Source of the DNA: Salinivenus iranica
GTDB lineage: Bacteria > Bacteroidota > Rhodothermia > Rhodothermales > Salinibacteraceae
Direction of reading: 5' to 3'
NCBI GenBank assembly: GCA_002894665.1
Contig: NCRB01000021.1
Coordinates: forward strand, 1-39,935
DNA: 39,935 nt
Position 1 is the first letter of the stretch. Every line of letters starts with the position of its first letter. A model generated the notes under the pieces. It was not told the DNA's origin, did not search any database, and was given only the letters and a program-made list of their open reading frames with translations. The translations under genes were made by a program, and so were the position numbers. Positions 8,573 through 18,804 of this stretch are shown piece by piece.

Positions 8573-9328
8573 ATGGCTTCTCAGGATCGAGCGGACGATG
8601 GCATGCGGATTAACAAGTACATCTCGCGCTCGGGCTATTGCTCCCGGCGCGATGCCGATCAGCTCGTAGAGGAGGGCCGTGTGGAGATCGACGGGGAGCG
8701 CGTCACACAGCATGGCACTCAGGTGTATGACGGCCAGACGGTGACCGTTGATGGGGAGGTGGTGTCGCTTACCAGTCTCGAGTACTACCTGATGAACAAG
8801 CCCAAGGACACCATTAGCACGACCGACGATCCGAAGGGGCGGCAGACTGTGCTGGATGTTCTGGGGGTCTCCGACGAGAACCCGGCCGGACTCTTCCCGG
8901 TCGGGCGTCTGGACCGAAATACGACGGGTGTCCTGCTGATGACCAACGACGGGGACCTCGCCCACCGCCTCATGCATCCCCGCTATGAGATCCCGAAAAT
9001 CTATTACGTCCGCACGCAGAAACGGATCAAGCCCCACGAAATCGATCGTCTCCGTCGTGGAGTTTCTTTGGACGACGGCCCCGCCTCGGCCGATCAGGTG
9101 GCGTACCTGGATGTACAGTCGAAGACGGACATCGCGCTGGAACTGCACGAGGGACGGAATCGCCAGATCCGTCGCATGATGGAGGCGCTCGGCCACACCA
9201 TTGTGCAGCTGGAGCGGGCCAAGTACGCGACGCTCACCGCGGGCGAGTTGCAACGTGGGCAGTGGCGCCGCCTCGCCAAACGGGAGGTGCGTGCCCTTCG
9301 CGAACGTGTTGACCTTGAACAACCATAA
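8573..9328 (+). CDS. rluB: 23S rRNA pseudouridine synthase, RluB/RsuA family
   Basis: A 251-residue enzyme with an N-terminal S4 RNA-binding domain ([20 protein letters not shown], about residues 11-60) and a RsuA/RluB/E/F catalytic domain. The active-site block is [26 protein letters not shown], the first Asp being catalytic, then KIYYV and [20 protein letters not shown] 8573 is the first start after scpB that gives a normal N-terminus; MRINKY further in is also possible. The family modifies 16S or large-subunit rRNA, and the position after scpB favours the RluB type acting on the peptidyl-transferase region. Confidence 0.9.
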   Translation: MASQDRADDGMRINKYISRSGYCSRRDADQLVEEGRVEIDGERVTQHGTQVYDGQTVTVDGEVVSLTSLEYYLMNKPKDTISTTDDPKGRQTVLDVLGVSDENPAGLFPVGRLDRNTTGVLLMTNDGDLAHRLMHPRYEIPKIYYVRTQKRIKPHEIDRLRRGVSLDDGPASADQVAYLDVQSKTDIALELHEGRNRQIRRMMEALGHTIVQLERAKYATLTAGELQRGQWRRLAKREVRALRERVDLEQP

Positions 9329-9341
9329 GAGTTTTCGCCTC

Positions 9342-10871
9342 ATGGACACCAACAGCCCCTCGACCAACGGAAGCCTTCAGTCCGTCCTCGACCGAAAGAT
9401 TAAGGCAGAGGGCTTGACGTACGACGACGTTCTGCTCGTTCCTGCCCGCTCGTCGGTGATGCCGCGGGAGACGGATACCTCCGCGATGCTCACGTCTCGC
9501 ATCAAGCTCAACCTTCCCATTCTGTCGGCCGCCATGGATACGGTGACGGAGGCCGACATGGCGATTGCGATGGCGCGGCAGGGAGGGGTTGGGGTTCTCC
9601 ACAAAAACATGACGATTGAAGATCAGGCCGCCGAGGTCCGCCGCGTCAAGCGCTCGGAAAACGGCATGATCCTGGACCCGATCACGATTTCGCCCCACGA
9701 CTCGGTGGCGGATGCCCGCGATATGATGAGTCGGTTCTCGATTGGTGGCATCCCCGTCGTCGACGAATCGGAGAAGCTGGTCGGCATCGTGACGAATCGG
9801 GACGTCCGCTTTGAGCTGGACGGCAATACGCCGATTCGAAACATGATGACCTCGGACGACCTGGTGACGGTGCCCGTGGGCACGACCCTGGACGAGGCCG
9901 TGCAGGTGCTTCAGGATCACAAGGTGGAGAAGCTCCCCGTGGTGGATGAGGAGGGGTACCTGAAGGGGCTGATCACATTTAAGGATATTCGCAAGCGTCA
10001 GAAGCACCCGGACGCTTGCAAGGATGATCACGGTCGCCTTCGGGTGGGGGCCGCGGTGGGCGTCACGGCGCAGGTCCTCGACCGGGTCGCGGCGCTGGTG
10101 GAGGTCGGCGTTGACTTTGTGGTGGTGGACACGGCCCACGGACACGCCGAGGGCGTCCTCGAGACGGTTGATGCCGTCTCCTCTCGGTTCAATGGAGAGG
10201 TGGATGTCATCGCGGGCAACGTGGGGACGGCCGACGGCACGAAGGACCTCATTGAGGCCGGCGTCGATGGGGTGAAGGTCGGGATTGGGCCGGGATCCAT
10301 CTGTACGACGCGGGTGGTGGCGGGGGTCGGCGTCCCACAGCTGACGGCCATTATGGAGTGCGCCGAGGCGGCTCGCTCGGAGGGCGTCCCGGTAATTGCG
10401 GACGGCGGCATCAAGCAAACCGGGGACATTCCGAAAGCCCTGGCGGCCGGCGCCAGTACGGTGATGATCGGCGGCCTCTTCGCCGGGGTGGAAGAGAGCC
10501 CGGGAGAGACGATCATTTACGAGGGCCGAAAATACAAGTCGTATCGCGGCATGGGTTCGGTGGGCGCCATGGGGGCGGGCAGTAAGGATCGATATTTCCA
10601 GGACGCGGAAGATGATCTGGAAAAGCTTGTCCCAGAGGGGGTCGAAGGCCGTGTGCCGTATAGTGGAACGCTCTCTGAAGTCCTCCACCAAATGAAGGGA
10701 GGCTTGCAGGCCGCTCTCGGCTATTGTGGCTGTGAGACCGTCCAGGAGCTCTATCAGAATGGACAGTTCCTGCGGACGACGGCGGCCGGCATGCGCGAGA
10801 GTCACCCGCACGATGTGGAGATCACGCAGGAAACCCCAAACTACTACACGAACCGCTCCAGCGAAAAGTAG
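9342..10871 (+). CDS. guaB: Inosine-5'-monophosphate dehydrogenase
   Basis: A 509-residue IMPDH, which oxidises IMP to XMP with NAD in the committed step to GMP. The barrel begins with [23 protein letters not shown]. Two CBS domains are inserted at about 110-220. The catalytic loop GPGSICTTR has Cys321, followed by [19 protein letters not shown] and [10 protein letters not shown]. The flap region and the C-terminal potassium-site region are present. Start ATG 9342 is chosen over the longer open frame, which only overlaps rluB. It lies 13 bases after rluB and may be cotranscribed. Confidence 0.97.
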   Translation: MDTNSPSTNGSLQSVLDRKIKAEGLTYDDVLLVPARSSVMPRETDTSAMLTSRIKLNLPILSAAMDTVTEADMAIAMARQGGVGVLHKNMTIEDQAAEVRRVKRSENGMILDPITISPHDSVADARDMMSRFSIGGIPVVDESEKLVGIVTNRDVRFELDGNTPIRNMMTSDDLVTVPVGTTLDEAVQVLQDHKVEKLPVVDEEGYLKGLITFKDIRKRQKHPDACKDDHGRLRVGAAVGVTAQVLDRVAALVEVGVDFVVVDTAHGHAEGVLETVDAVSSRFNGEVDVIAGNVGTADGTKDLIEAGVDGVKVGIGPGSICTTRVVAGVGVPQLTAIMECAEAARSEGVPVIADGGIKQTGDIPKALAAGASTVMIGGLFAGVEESPGETIIYEGRKYKSYRGMGSVGAMGAGSKDRYFQDAEDDLEKLVPEGVEGRVPYSGTLSEVLHQMKGGLQAALGYCGCETVQELYQNGQFLRTTAAGMRESHPHDVEITQETPNYYTNRSSEK

Positions 10872-10927
10872 GCCTGCCCGCGGTTGGTGCTCCTCTCCGT
10901 CGCTGAACGATCTCTTCCCTGGGTCTC

Positions 10928-12001
10928 ATGTCCACTGGCCGCCTTTCCGTACTGTATACGCGCCGTGCAGAACTTGGCGTAGATGCGCTGCTTCTGAGCC
11001 ACCTCCCGGATATTCGGTGGGCCTGTGGGTTTTCGGGCACGAACGGCGTCGTCCTCGTTGGAGACGAGACGGCTCATTTCGTCACCGATGGGCGGTATTC
11101 GGACCAGGCCCGCCAGGAAGTGGAGGGGGCCGAAGTGCATGTCACGACCGATGGGCTCCTCTCGTATCTAGAATCTGAGGACCTGCTGGCCCCCTATGGT
11201 CAAATTGGCGTGCAGGCCGATGATGTGACCGTGTCGCGGTATCAGGCCCTTCGCGACCAATTCCCCAACGTGACCTGGACGCCGCTGACAGGGGTGCTTA
11301 CGAGGCTCCGTGCGTCGAAAGAGACGGCGGAAGTCGACCGCATTCGGCGGGCCCAACGGATTACGGACGCCGTCTTTGAGGAGATTGTAGAGCTTCTGTC
11401 CGCGGGCGTGACCGAACGTGAGGTTGCGGCCGAGGTTACCTACCGCCACCTTCAGAAAGGAGCCGATGCGATGGCGTTTCCGCCCATCGTGGCCTCGGGC
11501 CCCCACGCCGCTCAGCCCCATGCCCGTCCAACGGACCGTGCGCTGCAAGATGGGGACCTTGTGGTTCTTGACATGGGGTGCTTTCGGGATGGGTATGCGT
11601 CGGACATGACGCGCACGGTTGCAATTGGGGAGCCCGGAGAGGAGGCGCGTACGGCGTTTGAGGTTGTCCGGCACGCCCAGACCCGTGCCCTCGACACCGC
11701 CTGTGCTGGGATAACCGGCGAGGGGCTGGATGCGAAGGCCCGAGATGTGATTGAGGACGCGGGGCTCGGATCGCTCTTTTCACACAGCCTCGGCCACGGA
11801 ATTGGCCTTGAGGTGCACGAATGGCCCCGGGTGTCGCACAAAACGTCGGAGGAGCTCCCAGAGGGGGTCTGCGTTACGATTGAGCCGGGAGTGTACAATC
11901 CCGAGGCAGGGTACGGCGTTCGCATTGAAGACATCGTGGTGCTCCGCTCGGACGGAGCCGACAACCTAACGGCCACCTCAAAAGCTCTGCACATTGTGTA
12001 G
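10928..12001 (+). CDS. M24-family Xaa-Pro aminopeptidase / dipeptidase
   Basis: A 357-residue M24B metallopeptidase that removes residues next to proline. It has a creatinase-like N-terminal domain (about 1-130) and a pita-bread catalytic domain. The five dinuclear metal ligands are visible: Asp215 (VVLDMG), Asp226 (YASDMTRT), His290 (SLGHGIGLEVHE), Glu319 (TIEPGVY) and Glu334 (VRIEDIVV). The length and motifs fit cytosolic PepQ/YpdF-like enzymes better than the longer PepP. No signal peptide is seen. It follows guaB by 56 bases. Confidence 0.9.
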   Translation: MSTGRLSVLYTRRAELGVDALLLSHLPDIRWACGFSGTNGVVLVGDETAHFVTDGRYSDQARQEVEGAEVHVTTDGLLSYLESEDLLAPYGQIGVQADDVTVSRYQALRDQFPNVTWTPLTGVLTRLRASKETAEVDRIRRAQRITDAVFEEIVELLSAGVTEREVAAEVTYRHLQKGADAMAFPPIVASGPHAAQPHARPTDRALQDGDLVVLDMGCFRDGYASDMTRTVAIGEPGEEARTAFEVVRHAQTRALDTACAGITGEGLDAKARDVIEDAGLGSLFSHSLGHGIGLEVHEWPRVSHKTSEELPEGVCVTIEPGVYNPEAGYGVRIEDIVVLRSDGADNLTATSKALHIV

Positions 12002-12009
12002 TTCGGGCA

Positions 12010-15000
12010 GTGTATTTCTGTTATTGCAAAAAGAACTCCCTCACTATAAAAAAGACACTCGCAGTGGTGCTGGCCTGCGGTGTTCTCTTCTGTGGGGGAC
12101 AAACTGTCTCTGCGCAACCGGTGGAGCTCATCGTCCGGACCGACGACCCGTCCTCGGAGCTCGCCAAGCACCTTCGCCTGTCCGAGTCTTCGGGCCACCA
12201 ATTATCCGCCTCATCGCAGCAAATCCAGACCGCGAACGCGGTCTTTTCGTCCAGTTCTGAACGGCTTGACTCCGGTCCCTCAAAACGGACACTCGCTTCT
12301 ACCTTCCAGATCGCTGTCCGAGACTCGTCCACTCTCGAACAGTTGCTTTCCCAGCTGCGGGAACGGGACGATGTAACATACGCCCATCCAAACGTCACCT
12401 TTACGCTCACCCATCGATCGCGCAGCGTCCCCCCCGATCGATTGCCCCCACGGAATGGCGATCCCCCGATCCTCTCTCCCGAGAACATATTGGCCGACAG
12501 CCTCAATCATCTGGAGGTCGTCGGTGCGGTTGAGGCCTGGCAGGAAGCGGTCGGCGATTCCACCGTTCGGGTTGGCGTTGTCGATACGGGGGTGTATCTC
12601 GAGCACCCCGACCTTGCGGGGCAGCTGGCGATCAACGAAGAAGAGGACCTCAACAACAACGGGCGCTTTGACCCCTACCCCTCCGAACAGGGCGGCGACC
12701 TGAACGGGGTGGACGACGATGGAAATGGGTATGTTGACGACGTGGTCGGTTACGATTTTGTAGACCGGCCGGATGCGATTTCCTCCGGGGAGTACGAGGA
12801 TCGCGACCCGGACCCCCGACCGGATCCGGCGGGCCCAGGAAGCGGGCATGGAACGGCGGTGGCCGGCGTCGTTGCCGCGGCGCCCAAAGATCCCTCGGCG
12901 GGGGTCGCGGGCGTGGCCCCGGGCGTGTCTATCGTGCCCCTCCGGGCCTTCGGAGGAGACGGACGCGGCCAGGCCGACGATATTGCGGCGGCCATTGTGT
13001 ATGGGGCGACTCTCGGGCTTGATGTGCTCAACTTGTCCTTTGGACGGGACGAGCCCGTTCCGGTTATTGAGGACGCCATTGAGTATGCGACCGACCAGGG
13101 CACCGTCGTGGTCGCCGCCGCGGGCAACGAACTCACCGATGCCCCGCACTACCCGTCGGATTACCCAGAGGTTCTTTCGGTGGCGTGGCTGGCGGAAGAT
13201 GGCGAGGGGCTTCCCGACTTTAATCGTAGTCAGTATGGAATTGGGATCGACATCGGGGCGCCCGGCACGAATGTGTTTTCGACTCGCTTTCCTCGCAATC
13301 ACCGTTCTTCGGATACTCCCCCGCCCCGCACGTCGCTTTACAGCTCCAACAGCGGGTCTTCGTTTTCTGCCCCGCAGGTCGCGGGCGCCGCGGCCCTGCT
13401 TCGGTCCGCTGACAGCTCCCTGTCTCCGGCGTCCATCCGATCCATTTTGACGAGCACGGCCGCGGACCTGAACGAAGAAAACTGGGACGTTCGGACGGGG
13501 GCGGGCCGCCTGGATGCGCAGGCGGCGCTGCTGCGATCGTATCCTGCCCGTACGGAGATCACAACCCCATCGCACAACGGCGGGACCCTGGGCGAATCCC
13601 CGATGCCGGTGATCGGCTCTGCGGTCTCTGCGGAGTTTGAAAGCTATGCACTCTACTTTGCGGAGGGCACCAGGGACCTCCAGGGCCAATCCGACCCCTG
13701 GCGTGAGATCCAGGCGCCTGTATCATCCCAGCAGCTGCAAGACACCCTTGGGGTCTGGGACGTAGCGTCGCTTTCGGAAGGGCCGTATACGCTCCGGCTC
13801 GTCACACGCCTCACGGATGGGTCCACGGTGGAGGATCGACGTCGGGTGTACGTTGATCGCACCCCGCCGCGTGTGTCCCTTCCCTTTTTGGGAACCGGGC
13901 GCGTCGAGGGGGCAAACGGGATCATCGCTGATGTTGAAAGCGACGACCCCGTCCGCCTGCGTATGACGATTGAGATGGAGGGTCGGCGGGACTCCGTGCA
14001 GAGCGAGTCGCGGGTTCGGCGCCAGGGGATCGCCTGGGCCGATGCGCGGGGCACGGGGGGCACTGCCCAGGTCACACTGCGCGCCACGAATCCCAGTGGC
14101 CTGACCACCACGATTGACACTGCCCTTTCCGTTCCCCCGGACCGGGAGAACACGGCTCTGCTTCGTCGTACGAGCACGTCGGTCCCGCGAGGACATCTGC
14201 TCCCCCAGGCGACGGACTTTGACGGCGATGGTCTACGGGAGCTCGTGATGAATCAAGACCGTTCGCGCGGAGGCGTCTCCGACACCATCCGTTCATTTGA
14301 GTGGGCCGGCGAAGGATTTGCACCGGCGGACACCCTCCGGTCCCGATCGTTTCCGCGTGACCTGGGGGATTCTGACGACAATGGTCGACAGGAGCTCCTC
14401 TTCCAAATTCGGGGGGAGACAACCATTCGGGAGCAGCCGTCGCCCACTGCGTTTCCGACGACCCCAATTTTTACGGATACGGCCGCCGTGGGCGGGGAGG
14501 CACTGCGCGGGGCCCTCCTCGCAGATCTGACTGGGGATGGACGAGATGATCTCCTGGCGGCGACCGACTCGTCGAGCTGGCGGGTTCTCCGACGCCGAAA
14601 TGGCGAGTTTCAGGAGGCCTTCCGGCTTTCAAATCCCACATCTGGTGGGCCGGACTCCTCGCGGGCAAATGTCTTTGGGCCCCCGACCGCGGCGACGGGC
14701 GACTTTGATGAGGATGGCACTCCCGACCTCCTCGTGGGCGACCGAGACGGGGATCTGATTGTATTCGAGGCGAGTGACGGGGGGACTTTGACGCCCGTGT
14801 GGACGCACGAGACGAACCGTATCGACGCGGGGCGTCGCTTTGGGGTTGGAGACGTGACCGGCGATGGGCAGTCGGAATTTGTCACCATGAGCCGTACCGC
14901 CCCCACCGAGTATCCGTCCGGCGGGCGAGCGCCCTCGTTCAGCTACTACAGCGTGTGGAAGGCAAGCGGCCCAGACTCCTATCAGCGCCGCCATCAACTC

Positions 15001-16401
15001 CCGGTCGTGCTTCCTCCCACCAATCAGGGGGCGATTCAGATGGGCGACCTGGACGGGGATGCCCGTCAGGAGGTCGTAATTGCCCACCCCCCGTCGGTCC
15101 TGGTGTTGGACTGGACCAACGGGCGTTGGCGGGTGCTCCACGAAAATCAATCGTCTCCATCCATCCTTACGCCTGAGATGGTGGTCTCCGACTTTTCGGG
15201 GGACGGGCGCGCCTCTGTGATTGCCGGGGCGGAGGAGCCGGTCCTCCAGCGCTACGTGGTCGATGGCACGGCCGTCCGCAACGCGCCGCCTCAATGGGCT
15301 CGCGCTCATCCCCTTGGGGCCGACGCGGTCCAGCTCGCATGGCAGGCGCCCGGGGCCGACTCTGTGGAGGTGTTTGCCGGGTCGTTGGAGGGCGGCGAGC
15401 TGCACCCGGTCCGGATCACGACGGATTCTAGTGCGGTGATCTCGGGGGCGTCCCCCCGCCGGTTTACGCTACGGGCCTGGAGAAAGGGAGAGGCGTCGCC
15501 TCTTTCCCCTTCGCGCTCCCTTCGCCCTCACGATCCTGCGACCGTGACGGCCGTCGAATATCCCGAGCCCTCCTCCGTTAAGCTCCGCTTCTCCGAGCCG
15601 CTCCCTGACGGGGTGCGCGCCGAGACGTTTGCGTTTGGCGAGCAGGGGCGGTCTCCGGAGCGCCTCGTCCAGCCGAACAACCGGAGCGCCGTGGTGCTGC
15701 AGTTCCCTCGCTCGGTGGCCGGGACAAGTGGCCTGCTGCACTGGCCCCCCATCACCGATGCCTCAGGCCTACCGATTGCGGATACGACTCAGTCCCTGTC
15801 GTTTCCCGCGGCGGATGGGCCGTCGTTGTTTGTCGAGGAGGCGACGATTCTGAGCGAACAGCGCGTGCAGCTGCGGTACAGCGCGCCCGTGCCGCCGGCA
15901 CAGGCGACGGACCCGTCCCGGTATCGGGTGCGGCCCCGGGGCCGTGTCGACGCGGCCCGCATGCGGGAGGAGTCGGAGCGCTCGGTGCTTCTCCACATCG
16001 ATGGGCTCGCGGTGGGGGCTACTGGGCAGGAGGCGTCCCTGACGATCACGGACATGGTGAGCACCGACGGTCGGTCGCTCGCGCAGGAAGGCGGAACGGT
16101 CCGCCTTACCCGTCCCGCCGGGGACCTCGACAACGTCTTCGTGTACCCGAATCCGCACCGGGCCGCGCAGCACGGGGAAGAGATGACCGTTGCCGGCCTT
16201 CCGTCGCAGGCCACGATTCGAGTGTATTCGCCGGAGGGGCGACTGGTCGACGAGTGGACGGTAGAGGACAATCCCACGGGCGGGTCAACGTGGGACCTCC
16301 GGGATCGACGGGGCCAACGGGTGCCGTCTGGCATCTACCTGTTTCGCATTGAGGCCCCCGAACAGTCTGCTGTCCTGAAGAAGGCTGCTGTCCTCCGGTA
16401 G
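12010..16401 (+). CDS. Secreted subtilisin-family protease with a type IX sorting tail
   Basis: A 1463-residue S8 protease. The signal peptide is KKTLAVVLACGVLFCGGQTVSAQP, followed by a propeptide to about residue 150. The catalytic domain has Asp192 (VVDTGVYLEHPDL), His280 (GSGHGTAVAG), oxyanion Asn373 (AAAGN) and Ser451 (SGSSFSAPQVAG). The middle part (about 720-1100) has repeated FDGDG, DLTGDGRDD, DFDEDGTPD and DLDGDARQE stretches of FG-GAP/VCBS type. The final 90 residues (VYPNPHR, then PSGIYLFRIEAPEQSAVLKK) resemble a T9SS type A sorting domain. The only upstream start in frame is GTG 12010, giving an odd n-region (MYFCYCKK) that includes one copy of the dispersed 13-nt motif, so the true start is uncertain. 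Confidence 0.93.
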   Translation: MYFCYCKKNSLTIKKTLAVVLACGVLFCGGQTVSAQPVELIVRTDDPSSELAKHLRLSESSGHQLSASSQQIQTANAVFSSSSERLDSGPSKRTLASTFQIAVRDSSTLEQLLSQLRERDDVTYAHPNVTFTLTHRSRSVPPDRLPPRNGDPPILSPENILADSLNHLEVVGAVEAWQEAVGDSTVRVGVVDTGVYLEHPDLAGQLAINEEEDLNNNGRFDPYPSEQGGDLNGVDDDGNGYVDDVVGYDFVDRPDAISSGEYEDRDPDPRPDPAGPGSGHGTAVAGVVAAAPKDPSAGVAGVAPGVSIVPLRAFGGDGRGQADDIAAAIVYGATLGLDVLNLSFGRDEPVPVIEDAIEYATDQGTVVVAAAGNELTDAPHYPSDYPEVLSVAWLAEDGEGLPDFNRSQYGIGIDIGAPGTNVFSTRFPRNHRSSDTPPPRTSLYSSNSGSSFSAPQVAGAAALLRSADSSLSPASIRSILTSTAADLNEENWDVRTGAGRLDAQAALLRSYPARTEITTPSHNGGTLGESPMPVIGSAVSAEFESYALYFAEGTRDLQGQSDPWREIQAPVSSQQLQDTLGVWDVASLSEGPYTLRLVTRLTDGSTVEDRRRVYVDRTPPRVSLPFLGTGRVEGANGIIADVESDDPVRLRMTIEMEGRRDSVQSESRVRRQGIAWADARGTGGTAQVTLRATNPSGLTTTIDTALSVPPDRENTALLRRTSTSVPRGHLLPQATDFDGDGLRELVMNQDRSRGGVSDTIRSFEWAGEGFAPADTLRSRSFPRDLGDSDDNGRQELLFQIRGETTIREQPSPTAFPTTPIFTDTAAVGGEALRGALLADLTGDGRDDLLAATDSSSWRVLRRRNGEFQEAFRLSNPTSGGPDSSRANVFGPPTAATGDFDEDGTPDLLVGDRDGDLIVFEASDGGTLTPVWTHETNRIDAGRRFGVGDVTGDGQSEFVTMSRTAPTEYPSGGRAPSFSYYSVWKASGPDSYQRRHQLPVVLPPTNQGAIQMGDLDGDARQEVVIAHPPSVLVLDWTNGRWRVLHENQSSPSILTPEMVVSDFSGDGRASVIAGAEEPVLQRYVVDGTAVRNAPPQWARAHPLGADAVQLAWQAPGADSVEVFAGSLEGGELHPVRITTDSSAVISGASPRRFTLRAWRKGEASPLSPSRSLRPHDPATVTAVEYPEPSSVKLRFSEPLPDGVRAETFAFGEQGRSPERLVQPNNRSAVVLQFPRSVAGTSGLLHWPPITDASGLPIADTTQSLSFPAADGPSLFVEEATILSEQRVQLRYSAPVPPAQATDPSRYRVRPRGRVDAARMREESERSVLLHIDGLAVGATGQEASLTITDMVSTDGRSLAQEGGTVRLTRPAGDLDNVFVYPNPHRAAQHGEEMTVAGLPSQATIRVYSPEGRLVDEWTVEDNPTGGSTWDLRDRRGQRVPSGIYLFRIEAPEQSAVLKKAAVLR
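12016..12029 (-). repeat. Dispersed 13-nt motif, copy 2
   Basis: TTCTGTTATTGCAA on the plus strand, one base off copy 1. It lies 15 bases after the aminopeptidase stop, overlapping the presumed first codons of the subtilase gene, which supports a later or unusual start there. Confidence 0.6.
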
Positions 16402-16411
16402 CCGCTGTCCG

Positions 16412-17734
16412 ATGTCGGTTGACCTTTCGTCCATGCCCGCACTTCCGTCGAGCCGTCCCGATACGCTTCTCCTCGCGATCACGGTCGGGGCGCTGGCCTG
16501 TCTCCCGGTGCTTGCCTCTGTTCCTACGCTCTGGCCCCCTCTGGTGGGCGTTGTCTTCTTTGCGATGGGTGGGCTCGTCGCCCTGCGCTACCGCGAAGCG
16601 CTCTCGATGCGGACGGTGTTGTGGGGGGGCATTCTGCTCCGCGTGCTTTTTCTCCCGCTTCTGCCGGAGCTCACCGACGATCCCTTTCGGTATTTGTGGG
16701 ATGGCCGGCTCCAACTTGCAGGCATCAACCCATACCGCTACGTCCCCGAGGCAGACGCGCTGTCGTCTTTTCAGGAGGGGGTCCTGTTTCGGGAGATGAA
16801 CTCCCAGCCCTACTACAGCATCTATCCTCCCCTCACTCAACTGACGTTCGTGGTCGGGGGGCTGGGGAGCCTGCTGGACTGGCGCCTCGGCTACTATCTC
16901 CTGAAGGGGCTGTACACCGCCGTCGAGTTCGGCGGAGTGGCCCTCCTCAGTCGGATGACGACGGCCCGGAACGTCGTGTTGTACGCCTGGAATCCGGTTG
17001 TGCTGCTCGAAGTCGCCGGGCAGGGGCACACCGAGGCCCTCATGGTTCCGCTGCTTTTGGGCGTGATATGGAGCGTACAGCAGGGATGGGCCGCGACAGC
17101 GTCCATGCTGGTGACGGCCACCGGGATGGTAAAGCTGTATCCGTTTGTGCTCGGGCCGTTTTTGCTCCGCCGATTTGGCGTGCGGGCGGTGTGGCCCGGC
17201 GCCTTGTTGGGCGTTGCGCTCTCCCTTCCGTATGCCGCGCCGTACGTGCTCCCGCACATGAAGGCCTCCGTCGACCTCTTTTCGGAGCTCTTTGAGTTCA
17301 ATGCGGGGCCCTACTATCTGGTGAAATATGGGTTCTGGCTGGGGACCGGCGCGGATTGGAGCAAGGTCATTGGCCCGGCATTTCGTGGGGGGTTCGTCGC
17401 CAGCCTCCCGGGGCTCTACGTCTTGGACGGGTGGTACAACTGGTCCATGCGGCGTGCGGCCCTGTGGACGATCGGCCTTTTCCTCGTGCTGAGTACGACC
17501 GTTCATCCATGGTATCTGGTGCCAATGCTTGCGCTCAGTGTCCTCGATGAGACGCCGTCCTGGCACTGGGTGTGGCTCGCCACGGCCAGCGTTGGCACGT
17601 ATCTGTTTTACGTCGGGGGAACGTATTGGATCTGGATCATCGGAGGATGGGGAGGCGCGGGCGTCATTGCCCTCTACCGACACCGTTCTGCTGTGCGGGC
17701 GTTGGTTCAGGCGGGGCGGAAAAGGGCATCCTAG
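16412..17734 (+). CDS. Polytopic GT-C-like glycosyltransferase (mannosyltransferase-like)
   Basis: A 440-residue membrane protein with about 9-11 hydrophobic helices. The first large loop carries TDDPFRYLWDGRLQLAGINPYRY; acidic residues in this loop are the hallmark of GT-C enzymes that use polyprenyl-phosphate sugars, such as the GT87/DUF2029 and PIG-M-like groups. It probably transfers a hexose at the membrane, but donor and acceptor cannot be told. It starts 10 bases after the subtilase and could be cotranscribed. It ends 5 bases from the convergent miaA stop. There is no polysaccharide cluster around it. Confidence 0.75.
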   Translation: MSVDLSSMPALPSSRPDTLLLAITVGALACLPVLASVPTLWPPLVGVVFFAMGGLVALRYREALSMRTVLWGGILLRVLFLPLLPELTDDPFRYLWDGRLQLAGINPYRYVPEADALSSFQEGVLFREMNSQPYYSIYPPLTQLTFVVGGLGSLLDWRLGYYLLKGLYTAVEFGGVALLSRMTTARNVVLYAWNPVVLLEVAGQGHTEALMVPLLLGVIWSVQQGWAATASMLVTATGMVKLYPFVLGPFLLRRFGVRAVWPGALLGVALSLPYAAPYVLPHMKASVDLFSELFEFNAGPYYLVKYGFWLGTGADWSKVIGPAFRGGFVASLPGLYVLDGWYNWSMRRAALWTIGLFLVLSTTVHPWYLVPMLALSVLDETPSWHWVWLATASVGTYLFYVGGTYWIWIIGGWGGAGVIALYRHRSAVRALVQAGRKRAS

Positions 17735-17739
17735 GGGGG

Positions 17740-18678
17740 CTACTCCGCTGTTTCCCCGTGCTGTCGGTAGGTCTCGATGATTTCGGGTGCTGTGGCCTCG
17801 GCCGCGTCCATCCAGTGGTATTCATCGTAGCGGCGAAACCAGGTGAGTTGACGCTTGGCATAGCGCCGCGTGTTGCGTTTGATGCGGCGCACCATCTCGT
17901 CGTAGTCAATTTCGCCCTGCAGGTGCTGAATGGGCTCGCGGTATCCGATGGTACTTAAGGGGGGCTCGTCCAGTGCGACGCCCTCAATCTGCATGACCTC
18001 CCGGACCTCGTCGAGGAGCCCGTCGGCGAGCATGCGGTCGACCCGCTTGTTGGCGCGCTCGTATAGTTCGTCTCGGTCCCGGTTGAGGACAATGGTCGTG
18101 TAGTCGTACGGCGGCTCCGGTTGGTTCTCGTGGTAGTAGCTGAGGGGATTGCCGGTGCCGTGATAGACCTCCAGGGCGCGCAGGACGCGTTGGGTTTTGG
18201 TCGGGTCGTTTTTCTCGGCCTGGCGCGGATCTACGTCTTTCAGTTCCTCATACAGCGCCTCTTTCCCTTCGTCTTCGAGACGATCCTCCAGCCAGTCGCG
18301 CACGTCGTTGTCGACGTCGGGAATGTCGGCGAGGCCGTACTGGACCGCGTGGACGTACAAGGTGGCTCCCCCGACCAGCAGCGGGCGGGTGTCGCGGGAC
18401 AGGAGGGTGCGTATTCGTTTATTAACAGCGTCGGCGTAATCGCCGGCCGTGTAGGGGGCGGTCAGCGACCGCTCCCCAATGAAATGGTGCGGAACGCGCG
18501 CCTGCTGCGCAGGCGTTGGCTTGGCGGTTCCAATCGTCAACTCCTGGTATACCTGGCGGCTGTCGAGAGAGACGATCTCGGCGTCAAGTTGCTCGGCGAC
18601 GCTCAGGCTCAGTTCGGTTTTTCCGACCGCGGTCGGGCCGGTGAGGGTGAGGAAGGGGCCGGGACGAGAAGAAGCCAT
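17740..18678 (-). CDS. miaA: tRNA dimethylallyltransferase
   Basis: A 312-residue MiaA, which puts a dimethylallyl group on A37 of tRNAs reading UNN codons. P-loop GPTAVGKT is at about 14-21, SLDSRQVYQELTIGTAKPT holds the catalytic Asp and substrate loop, and GGATLYVHAVQYGL and RRYAKRQLTWFRRYDEYHW complete the signature. The chosen ATG (18678) starts just before the P-loop domain; an in-frame ATG at 18726 would add 16 non-conserved residues overlapping the xanthorhodopsin terminator region. The gene runs the same way as the rhodopsin upstream but is separated from it by a strong terminator. Confidence 0.95.
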   Translation of the reverse strand: MASSRPGPFLTLTGPTAVGKTELSLSVAEQLDAEIVSLDSRQVYQELTIGTAKPTPAQQARVPHHFIGERSLTAPYTAGDYADAVNKRIRTLLSRDTRPLLVGGATLYVHAVQYGLADIPDVDNDVRDWLEDRLEDEGKEALYEELKDVDPRQAEKNDPTKTQRVLRALEVYHGTGNPLSYYHENQPEPPYDYTTIVLNRDRDELYERANKRVDRMLADGLLDEVREVMQIEGVALDEPPLSTIGYREPIQHLQGEIDYDEMVRRIKRNTRRYAKRQLTWFRRYDEYHWMDAAEATAPEIIETYRQHGETAE

Positions 18679-18733
18679 TCGGGGCAACCGATTGGTGGGG
18701 GAGAGACACGATCCATGGTCTCCCACAAATACA

Positions 18734-18769
18734 GTGGCCCGCCGTCGGTTTCTTCCGACGACGGGCCAC
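18734..18769 (-). terminator. Strong terminator after the xanthorhodopsin gene
   Basis: GTGGCCCG (18734-18741) pairs with CGGGCCAC (18762-18769) and, after one C/A mismatch, CGTCGG pairs with CCGACG around a 6-base loop. On the minus strand the stem is followed by TGTATTTGTGG. It starts 35 bases after the rhodopsin stop and sits between that gene and miaA. Confidence 0.8.
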
Positions 18770-18804
18770 AGGGCACTCAGCCGTGTGATGGGAATACAGG
18801 GCGT

